DNA of 64,000 nt from Leuctra nigra (Eukaryota > Arthropoda > Insecta > Plecoptera > Leuctridae), in NCBI GenBank assembly GCA_934045905.1, contig OW203762.1, positions 28,304,345 to 28,368,344 on the forward strand. Reading direction: 5' to 3'. The notes below the pieces were generated by a model, which was given only the letters and a program-made list of their open reading frames with translations, was not told the DNA's origin and searched no databases. The position numbers and the translations under genes were made by a program. The first letter of the stretch is position 1. Every line of letters starts with the position of its first letter. This document shows positions 13,447 to 26,800 of this stretch, one piece after another.

Positions 13447-13491
13447 CTAGTGGAGCGGTCGCTCTACTCAGCCAAGTCGTACATAGTGAGC
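13447..13491 (-). mobile_element. Solo terminal fragment of the CTAG-hairpin element
   Basis: On the minus strand this matches the 3' terminus of the two large foldback elements at 33-35 kb and 45-48 kb: GTACGACTTGGCT, a GAGCGACCGCTCCACTAG hairpin end, then AT. Only about 45 bp are conserved; the adjoining sequence does not match. Confidence 0.65.
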
Positions 13492-14803
13492 ACATAACTT
13501 TACCTGAGGGTTAAGCAATTCCCAAAATTTTAAATATTTCCCAAATAATTGTCTCTGATTGTTAGAAAAACCCTAACTTTTCAGTTTTCAGTTATGTATT
13601 ACCATGTTTATCAACTTTAGTTGACTTTTAAATATCTAAGTGTGTTGTAAAAATGTGCAAATTTCATGAATATAATATAGTAGGTGTACTTAATTTAAGT
13701 TAGGTGTTTCCAGTCAGAAGGTAGCCGATCCTGACCGTAACATTGCAGAGAGCATATTACACTATAGACAAAGACCCTAGCTGCAAGCAGATTTTGTCCA
13801 TAATAGGGAACTCTTATTAAATTTTCTTTTGTTTTAAAACCCAAAGAAAATACATAATAATTAAAAAATGTCTTTCAAAGATCTGTCCTTAATTTTGAGT
13901 AGCAAATCTTTCAATGAAATATCTTGTCGCAATGGTAGCTTTAGGTAAAAATGTAAAATGGAGTTTGACTATAAGTCTCGATGTAGAGCGCAAATGTTAT
14001 CATTGCGATTTCACCTTGTATTTAGGTGTTTACATTTCAAACTTTGAGATATTCTTTCTTCATTTTGTGTTCCTAATTCATTCTAATCCCCTATTTCACA
14101 AAATCTGCCATACAGGATCATTAATGTTTCATCCATGCTAATAATTAATAATTACATATTAAATTGAATTGTCAATTCAGATACTAAACCACTTTCTTTG
14201 GTCTAACACAATCACTTCCCTTAAATTCTTCAACCTATTACAATCACTTTATAAAATTATTAGTATTCATTCATTACATCTTCATTCATTCCTCATTCAT
14301 TTTATGGAGGATATACATGTTTGTCATTAACGAGACTACACGATTTCACAACAATTTGGTAAACGAGAACATTACGTACGTACACATGTATACTCAAGTT
14401 GAAAATAGGAAATGGCAGAAACTTGTTTCGCAGAGAATAAATGGAGGTGTTCGATGGCAATCAAAAAATGTCCACGGTTTATTATCAATAGAAGGCAGAT
14501 ATTCTCAAGCCATTTACAAATTAATTACTATACAAGACCGAGTAAGACAAGACAGGTGTAAGACAGAACGGTCGGTTGTTTGATTGTAAGTCCAATAGGG
14601 ATCCGATTATGGAGTCAAGAAAATTTAACTACCACGAAAGAAGCATCAAGGATCCTCTTCTTCAATTCAACTCTACAACGTGAAGCCTAATCCATACCTG
14701 ACCGTGCGTGCAGCTGATAACAATAATCAGCCTTTGAATTGCAGTTGATGCAAGAAATTTGAATAGGTATTCAGGCCTATTGATCTAGCATTCAGTCTTA
14801 GTG
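13492..14803. other. AT-rich stretch 3' of invadolysin
   Basis: It probably includes the invadolysin 3' UTR. A minus-strand AATAAA (TTTATT on plus) lies near 14478, about 330 bp past the stop. An 88-codon plus-strand frame at 14317-14583 has no recognisable family and sits in this presumed UTR, so it is not called. Confidence 0.4.
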
Positions 14804-17800
14804 TCAAGTGTCGGGAAGTGAGGGCCAATGCGTTCTCGTTGCGATCAGAAGAGTCAAGGCCAGGCCGATCGGGGCCACGGCGGCTGAGCTGCAGGTAAGC
14901 TCATCTCGGTGGTACACAGCTCGCAGTGGCTCGGAACGAGGCTTACACCACTCTCTCAACTCTGAGAATTCGTCCTGCAACAAATGCAATGTGTGGCAAT
15001 GATTTCTTGATCATTATGAAAGCGTTTATAAACAGTTAGAGAGTCACTAATGACTAACCTCGCAGAGTTCTTCGCAGGGCGGACAAACGAGAGCTCCTTT
15101 GTGAAGCCAACCATTGGCATTTATTCGTATTGACAACTCTTGCCCAGGAAAGTAACACGTGTATGTGTAATTGGCTACCTGAAACATGATTGAGCAAAGA
15201 ACATAAGATATTAGTCAAGATATCAAACTTGATATTATTGATTTTAATAATGATAAAAGTTCGACTCACAATGATGTGCAGACGTCCAGACTTGCACACG
15301 TATTCATAGCAACCAGAGCCCCAGTGCTGCCACTGCCGCACTTGCTTGCAAGATCGCTCCTCCCACATCCGGTTGGTGTGGTCGAAACACTTGGAGCCCG
15401 GACCATAGCTCTCTAGCGCAAAGTTCTTGGCACGTTGCGGCATGTTCTCGATGTACTGGCAGTGTGACCCTCGGATTACAACGCTCTTGGATCTCCACGT
15501 GAACTCCTGGATGTACGGGCAATAGTCGGCGAGTGACACCGAGCCACCGTAAAATCCCTCTTGGCCAGGATTTATGTGAGCCAATGAATCGAAGTTCTGT
15601 CAAAAAAGAAGCAATTTGCAGTTTGTTAAAGAACCATAATGGAGAGATTTTAATTTTATTGCACGATACTAAATGCAGATTACTTTTGACACTATATAGC
15701 AGTGGTACTCAACCTTTTTAACTTGCGGGCCAATCATACGGATCTGCTTTTGTTGGCAGGCCACATTTTTTTTAAACGTACAATAATACAATAATATTAT
15801 ATACAACAATAATATACAATAAATCAGGTAGGTTCATACCAGCTGCGTAGGAACAACTTTTCACAGCCCCTCAGTTTTAGCCCTGCAGGGCGTTTTTTTT
15901 AGAATTTTACAATTTAAAAGTGATTCTGAAATCTGGGGCTCTAAAATGCACGAACTGAAGCAAACTACCCTGCAATTGTTGCCCCGCAGGGCGCTTTTTT
16001 TTTTAAAATTTAAGCTATTTATAAGTGATTTTGGGATGCTAAACTTAATTTTGTATGGAGAATAGGGGGTCAGTCTGCTCTGGTGGGGGGGGGGGGGAGG
16101 GGGGGATAACTCCCCATCACCTCTCCTTCCAATGTGCCTGGTTCATTCAGTGTCTTTTGTTTATTTTGAGACGAATCGAACAATGTTTCACACGCCAAAA
16201 CAATACCCTCTTTTACAATTTTCGGAATTGTCGCATTTTCAGCCTGATGCAATGGATCCTGACAACTCTCAAAATTTCTCTCAAAAATAAAATGAGATTT
16301 TTTAAATTATTTTCACACTGAACATATTTTGTGAATAAGTAGAATTTGAAGCATCAACTGGGGGGCCACAAAATTTAGTCCAGTGGGCCGCATGTGGCCC
16401 GCTGGCCGCAGGTTATGTACCACTTCTATATAGGTAGTACAATATTCCTATTATTACAAGAAATTGATCACGGCTGAGATGGCAATAAAATGTGTGTCAA
16501 ATCTCATAGTCAGTCAGTCATTACTGCAGTGATTAGTCAGTCATCGGACAGTCATTCCTCATTATGATACAGACCCAGCAAACAAGGTACATGCCTGGCA
16601 CCTCCCTGGCACATCCCAGTTTGACCATTTGGGATATGGCATTTGGGAGCTCCCTGTTACATGGCGGGGACCTCCCAAATGTTCAAACTACTTAGAAAAT
16701 GAGTTTGAACATTTGGGATGTCCTCGCCATGTAACAGGGAGCTCCCAAATGTTCAAACCTTATCGAGAGGAATGTGGTGGCATTTGGGAGGTCCCTGTTA
16801 CATGGCGAGGACCTCCCAAATGTTCAAACTCATTTTGTAAGTTAGTTTGAACATTTGGGAGGTCCCCGCCATGTAACAGGGATGTGCCAGGCAGCTCCCT
16901 GGGATGAAACTGGCATATGCCTGGCACATCCCTGGCACATGCCTGGCACATCCCTGTTACATGGCGGGGACCTCCCAAATGTTCAAACTCATTTTGTAAG
17001 TTAGTTTGAACATTTGGGAGGTGCCTGCCATGTAACAGGGATGTGCCAGGCATGTGCCAGGGATGTGCCAGGCATATGCCAGTTTCATCCCAGGGAGCTG
17101 CCTGGCACATCCCTGTTACATGGCGGGGACCTCCCAAATGTTCAAACTCATTTTGTAAGTTAGTTTGAACATTTGGGAGGTCCCCGCCATGTAACAGGGA
17201 TGTGCCAGGCATGTGCCAGGGATGTGCCAGGCATATGCCAGTTTCATCCCAGGGAGCTGCCTGGCACATCCCTGTTACATGGCGGGGACCTCCCAAATGT
17301 TCAAACTCATTTTGTAAGTTAGTTTGAACATTTGGGAGGTCCCCGCCATGTAACAGGGATGTGCCAGGCATGTGCCAGGCATGTGCCAGGGACGTGCCAG
17401 ACATATGCCAGTTTCATCCCAGGGAGCTGCCTGGCACATCCCTGTTACATGGCGGGGACCTCCCAAATGTTCAAACTCATTTTGTAAGTTAGTTTGAATA
17501 TTTGTGAGGTACTGCCATACTATAGGTACTTGTTAAAATAACAAGTACCTCTTATAGATAATTCTAAAATTAGTTTGCTATAAGAACTAAGCATAACCTA
17601 AACTTAATTAGGTAATACCTATTCACCTCGAACTTCAAGGTTTTATTTTTTGCCTGGGGCTTAACGTCGCACTGTTCTGCAGCGAGGCTAATGGCGACGG
17701 AAAAAAGGTTTTATATATTTGCAAGGAAGGAAAATAGATAGAAGTAGATAGCACTCCATTGCACCATGGAGTCTTTTTCTGATTTCGTCGTGACCGGCGT

Positions 17801-20800
17801 AATTCATTCGGCGTAAATCTTATAATAGAAGTGAAATGAATTCAATCGCGAGGAGAGAAGAGAGGCGCTCCAGCTGGGGCCTATTCTCGAGTTGATGCCG
17901 CATGTGAAAATGAGACTAGATGCGATACCAAGGGAAATCTTTTGTTTTATCAAAGATAAAGTAATGTGCTCATTTCCGCATGGTGAACATTTTCAACAAA
18001 CTCGAGATTAGGCACCCATTTTTACATAACATTCTTAAATTTTTATATATTATAATAACATAACTATAGTGAACTAGTAATGTTATTCCTTCGTCGTAAT
18101 AGCCCAGTGTTTGTATTACTATAAGTATAGTGATAACACTAGAAGTGCCAATCCCAGGCTAACATTGATTTATTTAAAAATAATACATTTTAATTTGCCT
18201 ATTAGTTTAACTTCATATTAATTTTGTGGATCAATTATTTACGTGAGCATAACAGCCGCAACCTATCTCCTTTCAAATGCTCGTTTCAACTACCTATGTT
18301 TCAACGCACCAAACCTTCAGCTGCCATCGTGGTCCCTTGGATAGCGCGTCTGCCTGCCACCTGGAGGTCCTGCCATCGAAATCACGTCTAATCCATATGC
18401 GTTTTATTTCAGATTCTATTCGCAATTGTAATAATCTCTGTGAATATCTTGTCGTAATGTAATTATGATGAAAACCCGTGTAGATATCGCTATTATAGTT
18501 TACTTTTTACAGTTTAAATTCAAAACTGTTAATTTTACTGTTACTGTTTTACTGTTAAAACTGTTAATTTTAGGCAGCTGAACTCGCTGGAATGTGCCAG
18601 AGATGTACCTGGGAGGTGCCAGGCAGCTGCTGGGATGTGCCAGGCAGCTCCCAGAGATGTGCCAGGCACCTGCTGGGATGTGCCAGGCAGCTCCCAGAGA
18701 TGTGCCAGGCACCTGCTGGGATGTGCCAGGCACCTGCTGGGATGTGCCAGGCAGCTCCCATGGACATGTGCCAGGCAGCTCCCAGACATGTGCCAGGCAG
18801 CTACCTTGGGAGGTGCCTGGCAGCCCGTTGTCCAGTCATAGTTACATGCCTGGCACCTCCCTGGCATGTAACTGGCAAATCTCATGGGAGCTGCCTGGCA
18901 TGTAACAGTGTTTGCTGGGAGATTAGCAATAACTAACTGACCTGGTATACGACTGGTAGCTTCTCTGGATGCTCGACAAGATTACAAAGTGCAACAGAGC
19001 TTCTGTCATCTGTGCATTCTGTTTCCAGTGGGTCACGTTTCACTTTGTTACAAAATGGATGGATGGAGAGGCCACTGAAAAGTAAAACAACCAAACTCTT
19101 AAAATATAATTCATAGTTATGAGTAAGAGATAAAGTGATAATATAGTTGGTTAAAAATATTTAAATACAATACACAAAACCAGAAGTACAGAATAAGTAG
19201 CAAGAGCAACTGCTATTATGTTCAATTGTTAGCAATTTTGAATTTACACATCGAGTGTATAGGTAGGCACCATTAAGTTTTCTAAATAGAAACCAATACC
19301 ACAGTAAAATCAAATGATGAGTACTATACTTTCAGTATAAGTACTTTCACATTGTCATTTCAATATGAGTAATCAAAAGGTTTAATATGTTTATAGAGAA
19401 TTGAAGTACAAATCACGGAAAAGTTGTTTGAACACATCTTTTAAAACTGTGTAGGTAGTTTTCTAACAAATATGATTTTTTTCTGATAGCCTTAAATATC
19501 AAAAGCAAATTTAGAAGATTTGTTGCCAAATGTAATAAAATTATGTGTTTCTGATAGAGCTGAAGTTTATTCTAAATCAAGCACCCAATTAGCATCAATG
19601 TAACAGACAAAATGTCACATTATGACACACAAGACCCACCTGGCTTGCTTCTTGTCAATCCATTCCTTGCAGCTACGCATGACGAAGTTGCACCCGAGGT
19701 TGCGTCCCCAGCCAAGGGGTTGAGCCATTGAGTAATTTGCCCGATACCATCCCGTGTCTTCCATCAGAGCCAGCGTGATGCGGGAGTACACCGGGTTCTG
19801 TGTGTGAGTCCCAGTCATGGCCTCATTCTGTATACAAAATACAGGCTTTAGTTCACCAACATGATACATAGGTAAACAGACGACACACACAGACATAATT
19901 CTCTTCCATTTTGTTATTTGTGCAGATTTAATATTTGGCAAAAATGACAAAAAGTCAATTCTAGTTAGGTATTGTAACAAATCAAATTTAAGTATGATAT
20001 CACTGTGTATAAGCTTCTACAGATAATTTGATCTGAAATATTTATTTAGGTACAATAAAAAAATTCATAAATATATAGCATTCTCTTCCAATAAAATTAG
20101 AGTAGGATTTAGTGACGGAAAGACTAAGATCTGTGTAAAATAAAATGTACCCACCTCGAACACTCTCTTCTCCCAATGAGTGATGGCCGTCCCCTCCTCT
20201 CCCTGGTCCTCCAGCTCCGCCCCCTCCAGCTCGTTGCAGTTGAAGTGTCTCCGCACCTCCTCCACGACACGAGGCGTCACCATCATCTGCACCTCGCGTT
20301 CCACTCTCCCTCCATGCACCAGCCAGTCGGAACGGACGACACTGCGCAGTACGCGGCTGCTCCATTCGCGTGTCTGCAGCCTACAACCACAAGCAATCCC
20401 ATTACATTCTAGAAACTAGCTGCTAATTGCCTCTTCGTACAAATATCTCAATTAAATATAATATCATTTTTAATGAGAATTCATATATCCTACTGCTGGC
20501 ACCATTTGTAAAGCGAATAATGATTAGTTTCCCGCATCTCTTTATTAAAATAAAGATTCACATTAGGTATTAACACCGTATTAATAATACATAATAATAC
20601 ACTCAAGCTAAAAATATTCTGCATAGGTATTATTCTCCCTCTTTTTGGACCAAACAGACTCTACCCTTTTACTGATTTACTGATCTTGAAGTAACTGTAA
20701 ATTTTAAGATTTTAATTTCACAAATCCCAATTCATGATAAATGACATTAGTAGTGGCAAGTGCACAGACTGACACAACTAAGTAAATTGAGTATATTTAC

Positions 20801-23800
20801 TTGTCTGTGGTAAGAGCAGTCTTGGTAAAATCTTTGGTAATGGTAAGGCTTGATAAGTCTTTGGTGACCTCGCTCCAGCTTTTCGATATTAATTTCAAGC
20901 TTAAATTTTCATGTAGGTATTGATAAATGGCTATTACCTAAATGGAGGCAATTTACTTGTCTGTGATAAGAAGAGCAATCACGGTAAAGTAAAATCTTTG
21001 GTAAAATAATGTTACAGCTTGATAAGCCTTGGTGACCTCGCTGCAGCTTTTCAATATTTATTTCAAGCATCCTTTTTCATGTATGTATTGATAAATGCAT
21101 CCTTGATCCTTAATATCGCATACAAACCTTCAAAAAGCAAAATGTCGGTTTGTATGACAGTTATCTTGCATTTCACTCTCCAAAGATACGAAGAGTAATA
21201 TTATCATGGTTGAATGTATGACAATCTCTTACTTCTCATTGAGTCGGGGTTTTCCATTATCCTCTCTCGGCGTGAGCGGCTCTCCTTGGTCGTCCCGGTA
21301 GAACGCGTAGAGGCTGACCGAGAAGCCGAGCGCGTGGAGGATCTCGTGCTTCATAGTCGACAGCAAGATCTCCAGCTCCTGCGGCTTTGTGCTGATAGAG
21401 CTGGGGCACAGGTTGGCGTGGCCTGCAATCGGCCTGTCACAGTACACGTGTTAGCCGGTCATGAATCACAAACGAGCTCGAAATGCGCTCACAGATTAGA
21501 TTACATATGTACACTTAAACAATTATGTATATCCCTCTCACAATAAAATGTCAATCAACAATAAAAATTGATATTATATTTAAAATTAATCAAGGAATGT
21601 CAGGTGAAAAATAACATATCGATCTCCTTGCAATTCTGACAGTGCATCTAGATTCTATCTTTGGTTTGATTGAATAAATTATTTTACATCTTAGATTTCT
21701 TTATTCTATTCAGATTCCGCTGGGTGATATCCATAAAACGCATTATTTCATACATTAAAAAAGGTTTTTAAAGTAAATGTGAAAACTAGTAGGTAAATGT
21801 ATAAAAATTGTAAAACGAGTTTAATAAAATCATTTCTCAGTTTACAAAACAAACTTCAAATAATTTTCTTCTAATTTAATACACTATTTTTTATTATTTT
21901 ACTAGTAGTAATGGTAAATCATTAATCAATAATCATTCATTCCATATAGTACTTTCAAATATGGTTTTATCAATGATCAGATGAACAACGATCGATGGCT
22001 TTGTGAGCAATGATTATTGATTCATTGCATACTTTTTTTGTAGTTTTTTTGATGTGTCTGTTTTTCAGCTTGTTTTGTATGAATGCTTTGTATGTATTTC
22101 GAATACCCATATTGTTTTATTAGTTGAAACTTAGGATTAAATATTCAAAGGTTGAAGAGTTCTTCATGATGTGATTAATGTGTATAACTATAATTTATGG
22201 CATGCAGTCAAGCCATTTGTGTTGGCTTTGTGGAGCTACAGTTTATTTTTATCATAGAATAATATGATGAATGAACCTCCCAAAAAAATAAAAAATTCAC
22301 AAAACTGTCTACATTAACATTTACTTTGTAGGTAAAATTGAGAGTTGATACTGACCTGTCCAGGGCACCTTCCTGTTGGCAATGTGCAGCATACGCCACC
22401 GTCTTGCCTTTGTGACATCGTTCTGTCTCCATGGCCGACACATAGAAGACAAAGTCAGCGCCGGCAATTCCCTCACCGCGACTGTCGCCACTCTCTCGAC
22501 AATTGTGTCCCGTCGCATTACAGGTGCGACAAATCTGAAGCAAGAACATTCGAAAAATCAAAGATAATTCACCTATTGTCTCCATTGTCTGTGGAATGAC
22601 TCAGGAAATATAAAGTTTGCTCATACAGATGTGTAATAGAATGTTGTAATGCAAAATAAAAGGAGAGACAGAGGCTCAGAGTATGATAAATCATAATCGG
22701 AGGAATTTGTGAAGAAAAAGGAGATTTATTTATTTCAGGTAATTCCATGACAAATACATAAAAAACCCGAATTGACTATTTCAGATTTGTGTATAGAAAA
22801 GGAAGTTAGTAAGACATACCTAACATATCTTTTACCAAATTTGAATTTCCTATAGGTACACCCAACAAATCATAAAACGGTGTTTAAAGGATGGATTGGC
22901 TGCTGGTCAGACTCAGGTTCCTTGGCAATTAATCCTTGTTATTATCAATGAAATCAGAGCTCACCTACTAGAGGTACCCAGATGACGAGTTACATAGATT
23001 ACGTCGTATCCATCACATTCTTTTCAGCCAATCCATTTCTTTCAAATACTGTTTTATCATTTGTTGAGTGTACCTACTTATTCCAAATATAAAAATATAT
23101 GGAAACAATACAATTGATACTAACCACTCCATTAAATAATACTCTAATAAGTACTTTAATAAAATTAAATATAGAGATTTTATTTTCTCATATTTTGTAT
23201 CAATTTTGTATCTCTGAATACAGTGGGGTCAAATCCAAATAAATCCAGTATTATCCGAAAAAAAAATTGTTGAATGAAAATTTCTCTAGCTATAATGGGC
23301 TGACAATCAGATTGTATAGCTTGCTATCGCTTGGAAATGATCGTCAGATAGACGTCATAGAGTTCTCTTTGATTACCTACAGTAAAATTTAAAATTGTGT
23401 GACTTTACTAGAAGAAGATTCCACCGTCCACGAAGAGTGGATTGCTTTGGCGCGTAATAAACTATGCCGGGAAACGGAAATAGCACCCGTAAAGAATTAC
23501 CAATCTAAACAGTGAGACAAGACTGGCCAACATTATCTTCAGACATAAATCTACAAGGCACATCCAAGCCAGCAAGATCGAGTTCGCGCTTTCGGGAAAA
23601 TAAACACGATAATACACTTGGTGGCAACAAAACCGATGGCAGGTTACCTACTGGTTTATATAATAATTTGTTTTGTATGTAGCAACCTAACTGCAAGAAG
23701 TATATTCACCACACAAGACAGATCAACATGTAAGCACCACAACGCCCAACATTTGAATGTATTTTATTTATAATTTGATGATATGTTTTGTTTTGTATTG

Positions 23801-26800
23801 AATTCAAATATTATTTGAACTGATATAATATAATTAAATTTATTTGAACTTTTTGAACATGAAATGATTGAATTTATTTATTTGATAAATAATCAAATGA
23901 GACAATAGCATAGATAAAGAGGGTGAGAATTATAGTTCAAGATGAATAATTACCAACAATTGTACAAAACAATGTGTAGGCGACAAAGTCAAGTATTTTG
24001 ACGACATTTCTTGTTTCGTACTTCACCTAGATGTAACTTATTGTTCTGTTCTTGTAATTACATCGGAACAATAACACCTGAAAGGACTTGATTACATGCT
24101 CTTAAGAGGAATGAAGTGCATAATAACTCACATCCAGATGCTCTTCAGGAACTTGCACCTCGCCACACATGGTCCTTGCCTCGCACGCGTTCTTGCAGTA
24201 GGGGTGTGGGTCTTCGCCCTTGATGTACACTTGCCCATTCTCGCACTTCCTGTAACCCATCAGTACAGTCATTACTCAGCCCTTGATGTACACTTGCCCG
24301 TTCTCGCACTTCCTGTAACCCATCAGTACAGTCATTACTCAGCCCTTGATGTACACTTGCCCGTTCTCGCACTTCCTGTAACCCATCAGTACAGTCATTA
24401 CTCAGCCCTTGATGTACACTTGCCCGTTCTCGCACTTCCTGTAACCCATCAGTACAGTCATTACTCAGCCCTTGATGTACACTTGCCCGTTCTCGCACTT
24501 CCTGTAACCCATCAGTACAGTCATTACTCAGCCCTTGATGTACACTTGCCCGTTCTCGCACTTCCTGTAACCCATCAGTACAGTCATTACTCAGCCCTTG
24601 ATGTACACTTGCCCGTTCTCGCACTTCCTGTAACCCATCAGTACAGTCATTACTCAGCCCATGATGTACACTTGCCCGTTCTCGCACTTCCTGTAACCCA
24701 TCAGTACAGTCATTACTCATTACTCGGCTCTTGCTAAGTGTCATGCAGTACTATACCCACAGACATTTAGCGCCATTTTATCTTCATCGGGGATTTTTAA
24801 AATATCACGCGGCATATTATGCCAATTGCTTTTATATAATCCGTTCACTTTAATCTTTCTGAAAATCATTTCGCTTTCTTTGCCCTTTGACACTAGATTA
24901 TTCTATAAAGTATAACTTTACTTTGTCAAATGCATCAGTGATCTATAGTTAAATCTTTTTTTTTTCATTTTGTACAAAATTAATATCACATTGGTCTTGT
25001 CACATTCCATCCATCTATACGACGCAATTAGATGTAATATAATGAGATAATGTAACCTAGCATTTATATTGAGGAGGCTTCAGTAATAACTTGTTTATGA
25101 CTGTGTTTACATGACGGGAGAGTGAAGTAACAATTAAATCCGCGAATGTTACAAACAAAACTACATCCACACTTTAGGAGAGGGATCAGCAAGTTGAGTT
25201 GGAACTCGGTGCGGGTGATGATTGATGAGTACATTCTGATGAGTACGTTCGTGTTATTGCTTTTCACCAGCGATTTTATTTTTGCTTTGTGCAGTTGTTC
25301 AATTATTTTCGCTTGTTAGGCAACAAAAATAGCGCAAAATTGGGATTATTCATTTGCAGCCCAAACTCCTGCAAATTTAGTTCAAATTGCATAACATTGG
25401 TCTGAAGGATATACTTTGGGTTGTATTGATCGCTGGTTGTATACTTGACTTTTTTAAACTGTTTTAAAAGGCTCCTAGCGAGAAAATAGGTACCTAACAA
25501 CAAAATATATTATAACTGTTTCTTTCGCGTAAAATTCGAAGTTGACATTATCAAATTAAAATTTCAATGAATTCCTTGCAAGTTTCGTCTGTAAGTGTAT
25601 GACAAAACGTCAGCAAAACGATCGCGCTTTCGTAATAACTATATAACAACGCTTTATGTTTGTACAGCCGCCTTCACTTGAGACAGCACTTCCTCTCGTT
25701 AGTATCTCATAAACACTAACAGCTTGCAGTGTAATACCATGTAATATTGAACAACTACAAGGTTGAGAAGCTATTAGCAGCTAATAGCCTGACATCGTCC
25801 CGTCATCATCTAACTACAACATTACTAATATTACACAAGCCAGCTCATCTCAAAGACCAAGACCCTCCCCCATCATCACCTTCTTCAAGCAAGTAGCAGA
25901 TTGAAAATAATTATCTCAATCTCCTATAGGAAATCGTGATAACTTTATGGTAGTTTATTACAAATTTAATGATGTGATTATTACCAAGAATTATGAATGA
26001 TGGATGTACAGTCAGGCAGTATACCTATACATCAAGTTAGCATGGCATAAGACATAGTTATTGCAAAACATTTTTCACAAGTGTTCTGTTGCTGCCAAGG
26101 AGGTTGCTGCCCAGTGTCCAAGTATCGCTCAATTTTGGAGTCGAAACGCCCCAAAATGCTACTAACTAAACAAGTGGTTGAATTGGAAGTCGGTCCATAG
26201 GGGGATGGTGTACGTATTGTTACGATTTTTTTACAAGGTCAACGGGGATCTGTCACCCCAATAATGCCATGCGAGTCCGGAGCGCAAAGCCCAGATGTTT
26301 TTTTTTAAATTCAGGAATGAATTTGGTGAGTTTCTACTCGATTTGCGATATTTTAAGCTTATTTTTTTAAGCCTATCAATCTCTCAATGGGGGTATGATA
26401 AAGACTAAAGTGGACGAATAACTATCAATACATTACCCATAGGGGGATGCCATCCCATCCCCCATTCGACCACTGTACAAATGGAGTCGACAGATCGGAA
26501 CACGTTGAATTTCAGCCCCCCCTTGGAATTTGGACCCCCACCCCTCCCTCGCCCCCACAATCCCACCCACAAGAATGTGTCTTCTCAGACTCAGAGTAAG
26601 CCTCTGAGTGCTCAAGGTGTGTTGATTGAAAGTGAAACCAACCGACCTGTTCAGTCTTATCACGTGTTCCGTTTTGCGCACCATCAGCGCCATCTCCCAG
26701 AAGTGCACCGCCTCCGGCAAGATCGTATTCTGGAACAAGAGCATTCTCGACTCATTACAAGATTACATTGTTCATTCATTCAAAAAAACATCAATCAAGA

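Larger units (their letters stand above)
16574..18919. mobile_element. Putative TIR element with palindromic satellite
   Basis: The sequence is bounded by CCCAGCAAACA (16574-16584) and its exact reverse complement TGTTTGCTGGG (18909-18919), with AGA beside both ends. The left part (to about 17515) is a roughly 159-bp unit repeated about five times, each internally palindromic around CATTTGGGAGGT / ACCTCCCAAATG and the TGCCAGGCA motif. The right part (18590-18900) is a shorter minisatellite built on GATGTGCCAGGCA. Unrelated insertions (a SINE tail and a MITE) lie between, so it may be one element split by insertions or two related ones. Confidence 0.6.

Noticed and set aside
16760..17404. 214-codon minus-strand frame
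   Set aside because: It lies entirely in the palindromic satellite. The frame stays open because of the repeat, and the peptide is a low-complexity echo of the unit.
24217..24720. CRISPR-like direct repeats
   Set aside because: The units are contiguous with no variable spacers, and the window is a eukaryotic genome.
24096..24744. Frames of about 200 codons on both strands
   Set aside because: They are products of the 63-bp array, whose period is a multiple of three. The true coding frame here is the short invadolysin exon, which is in another phase.
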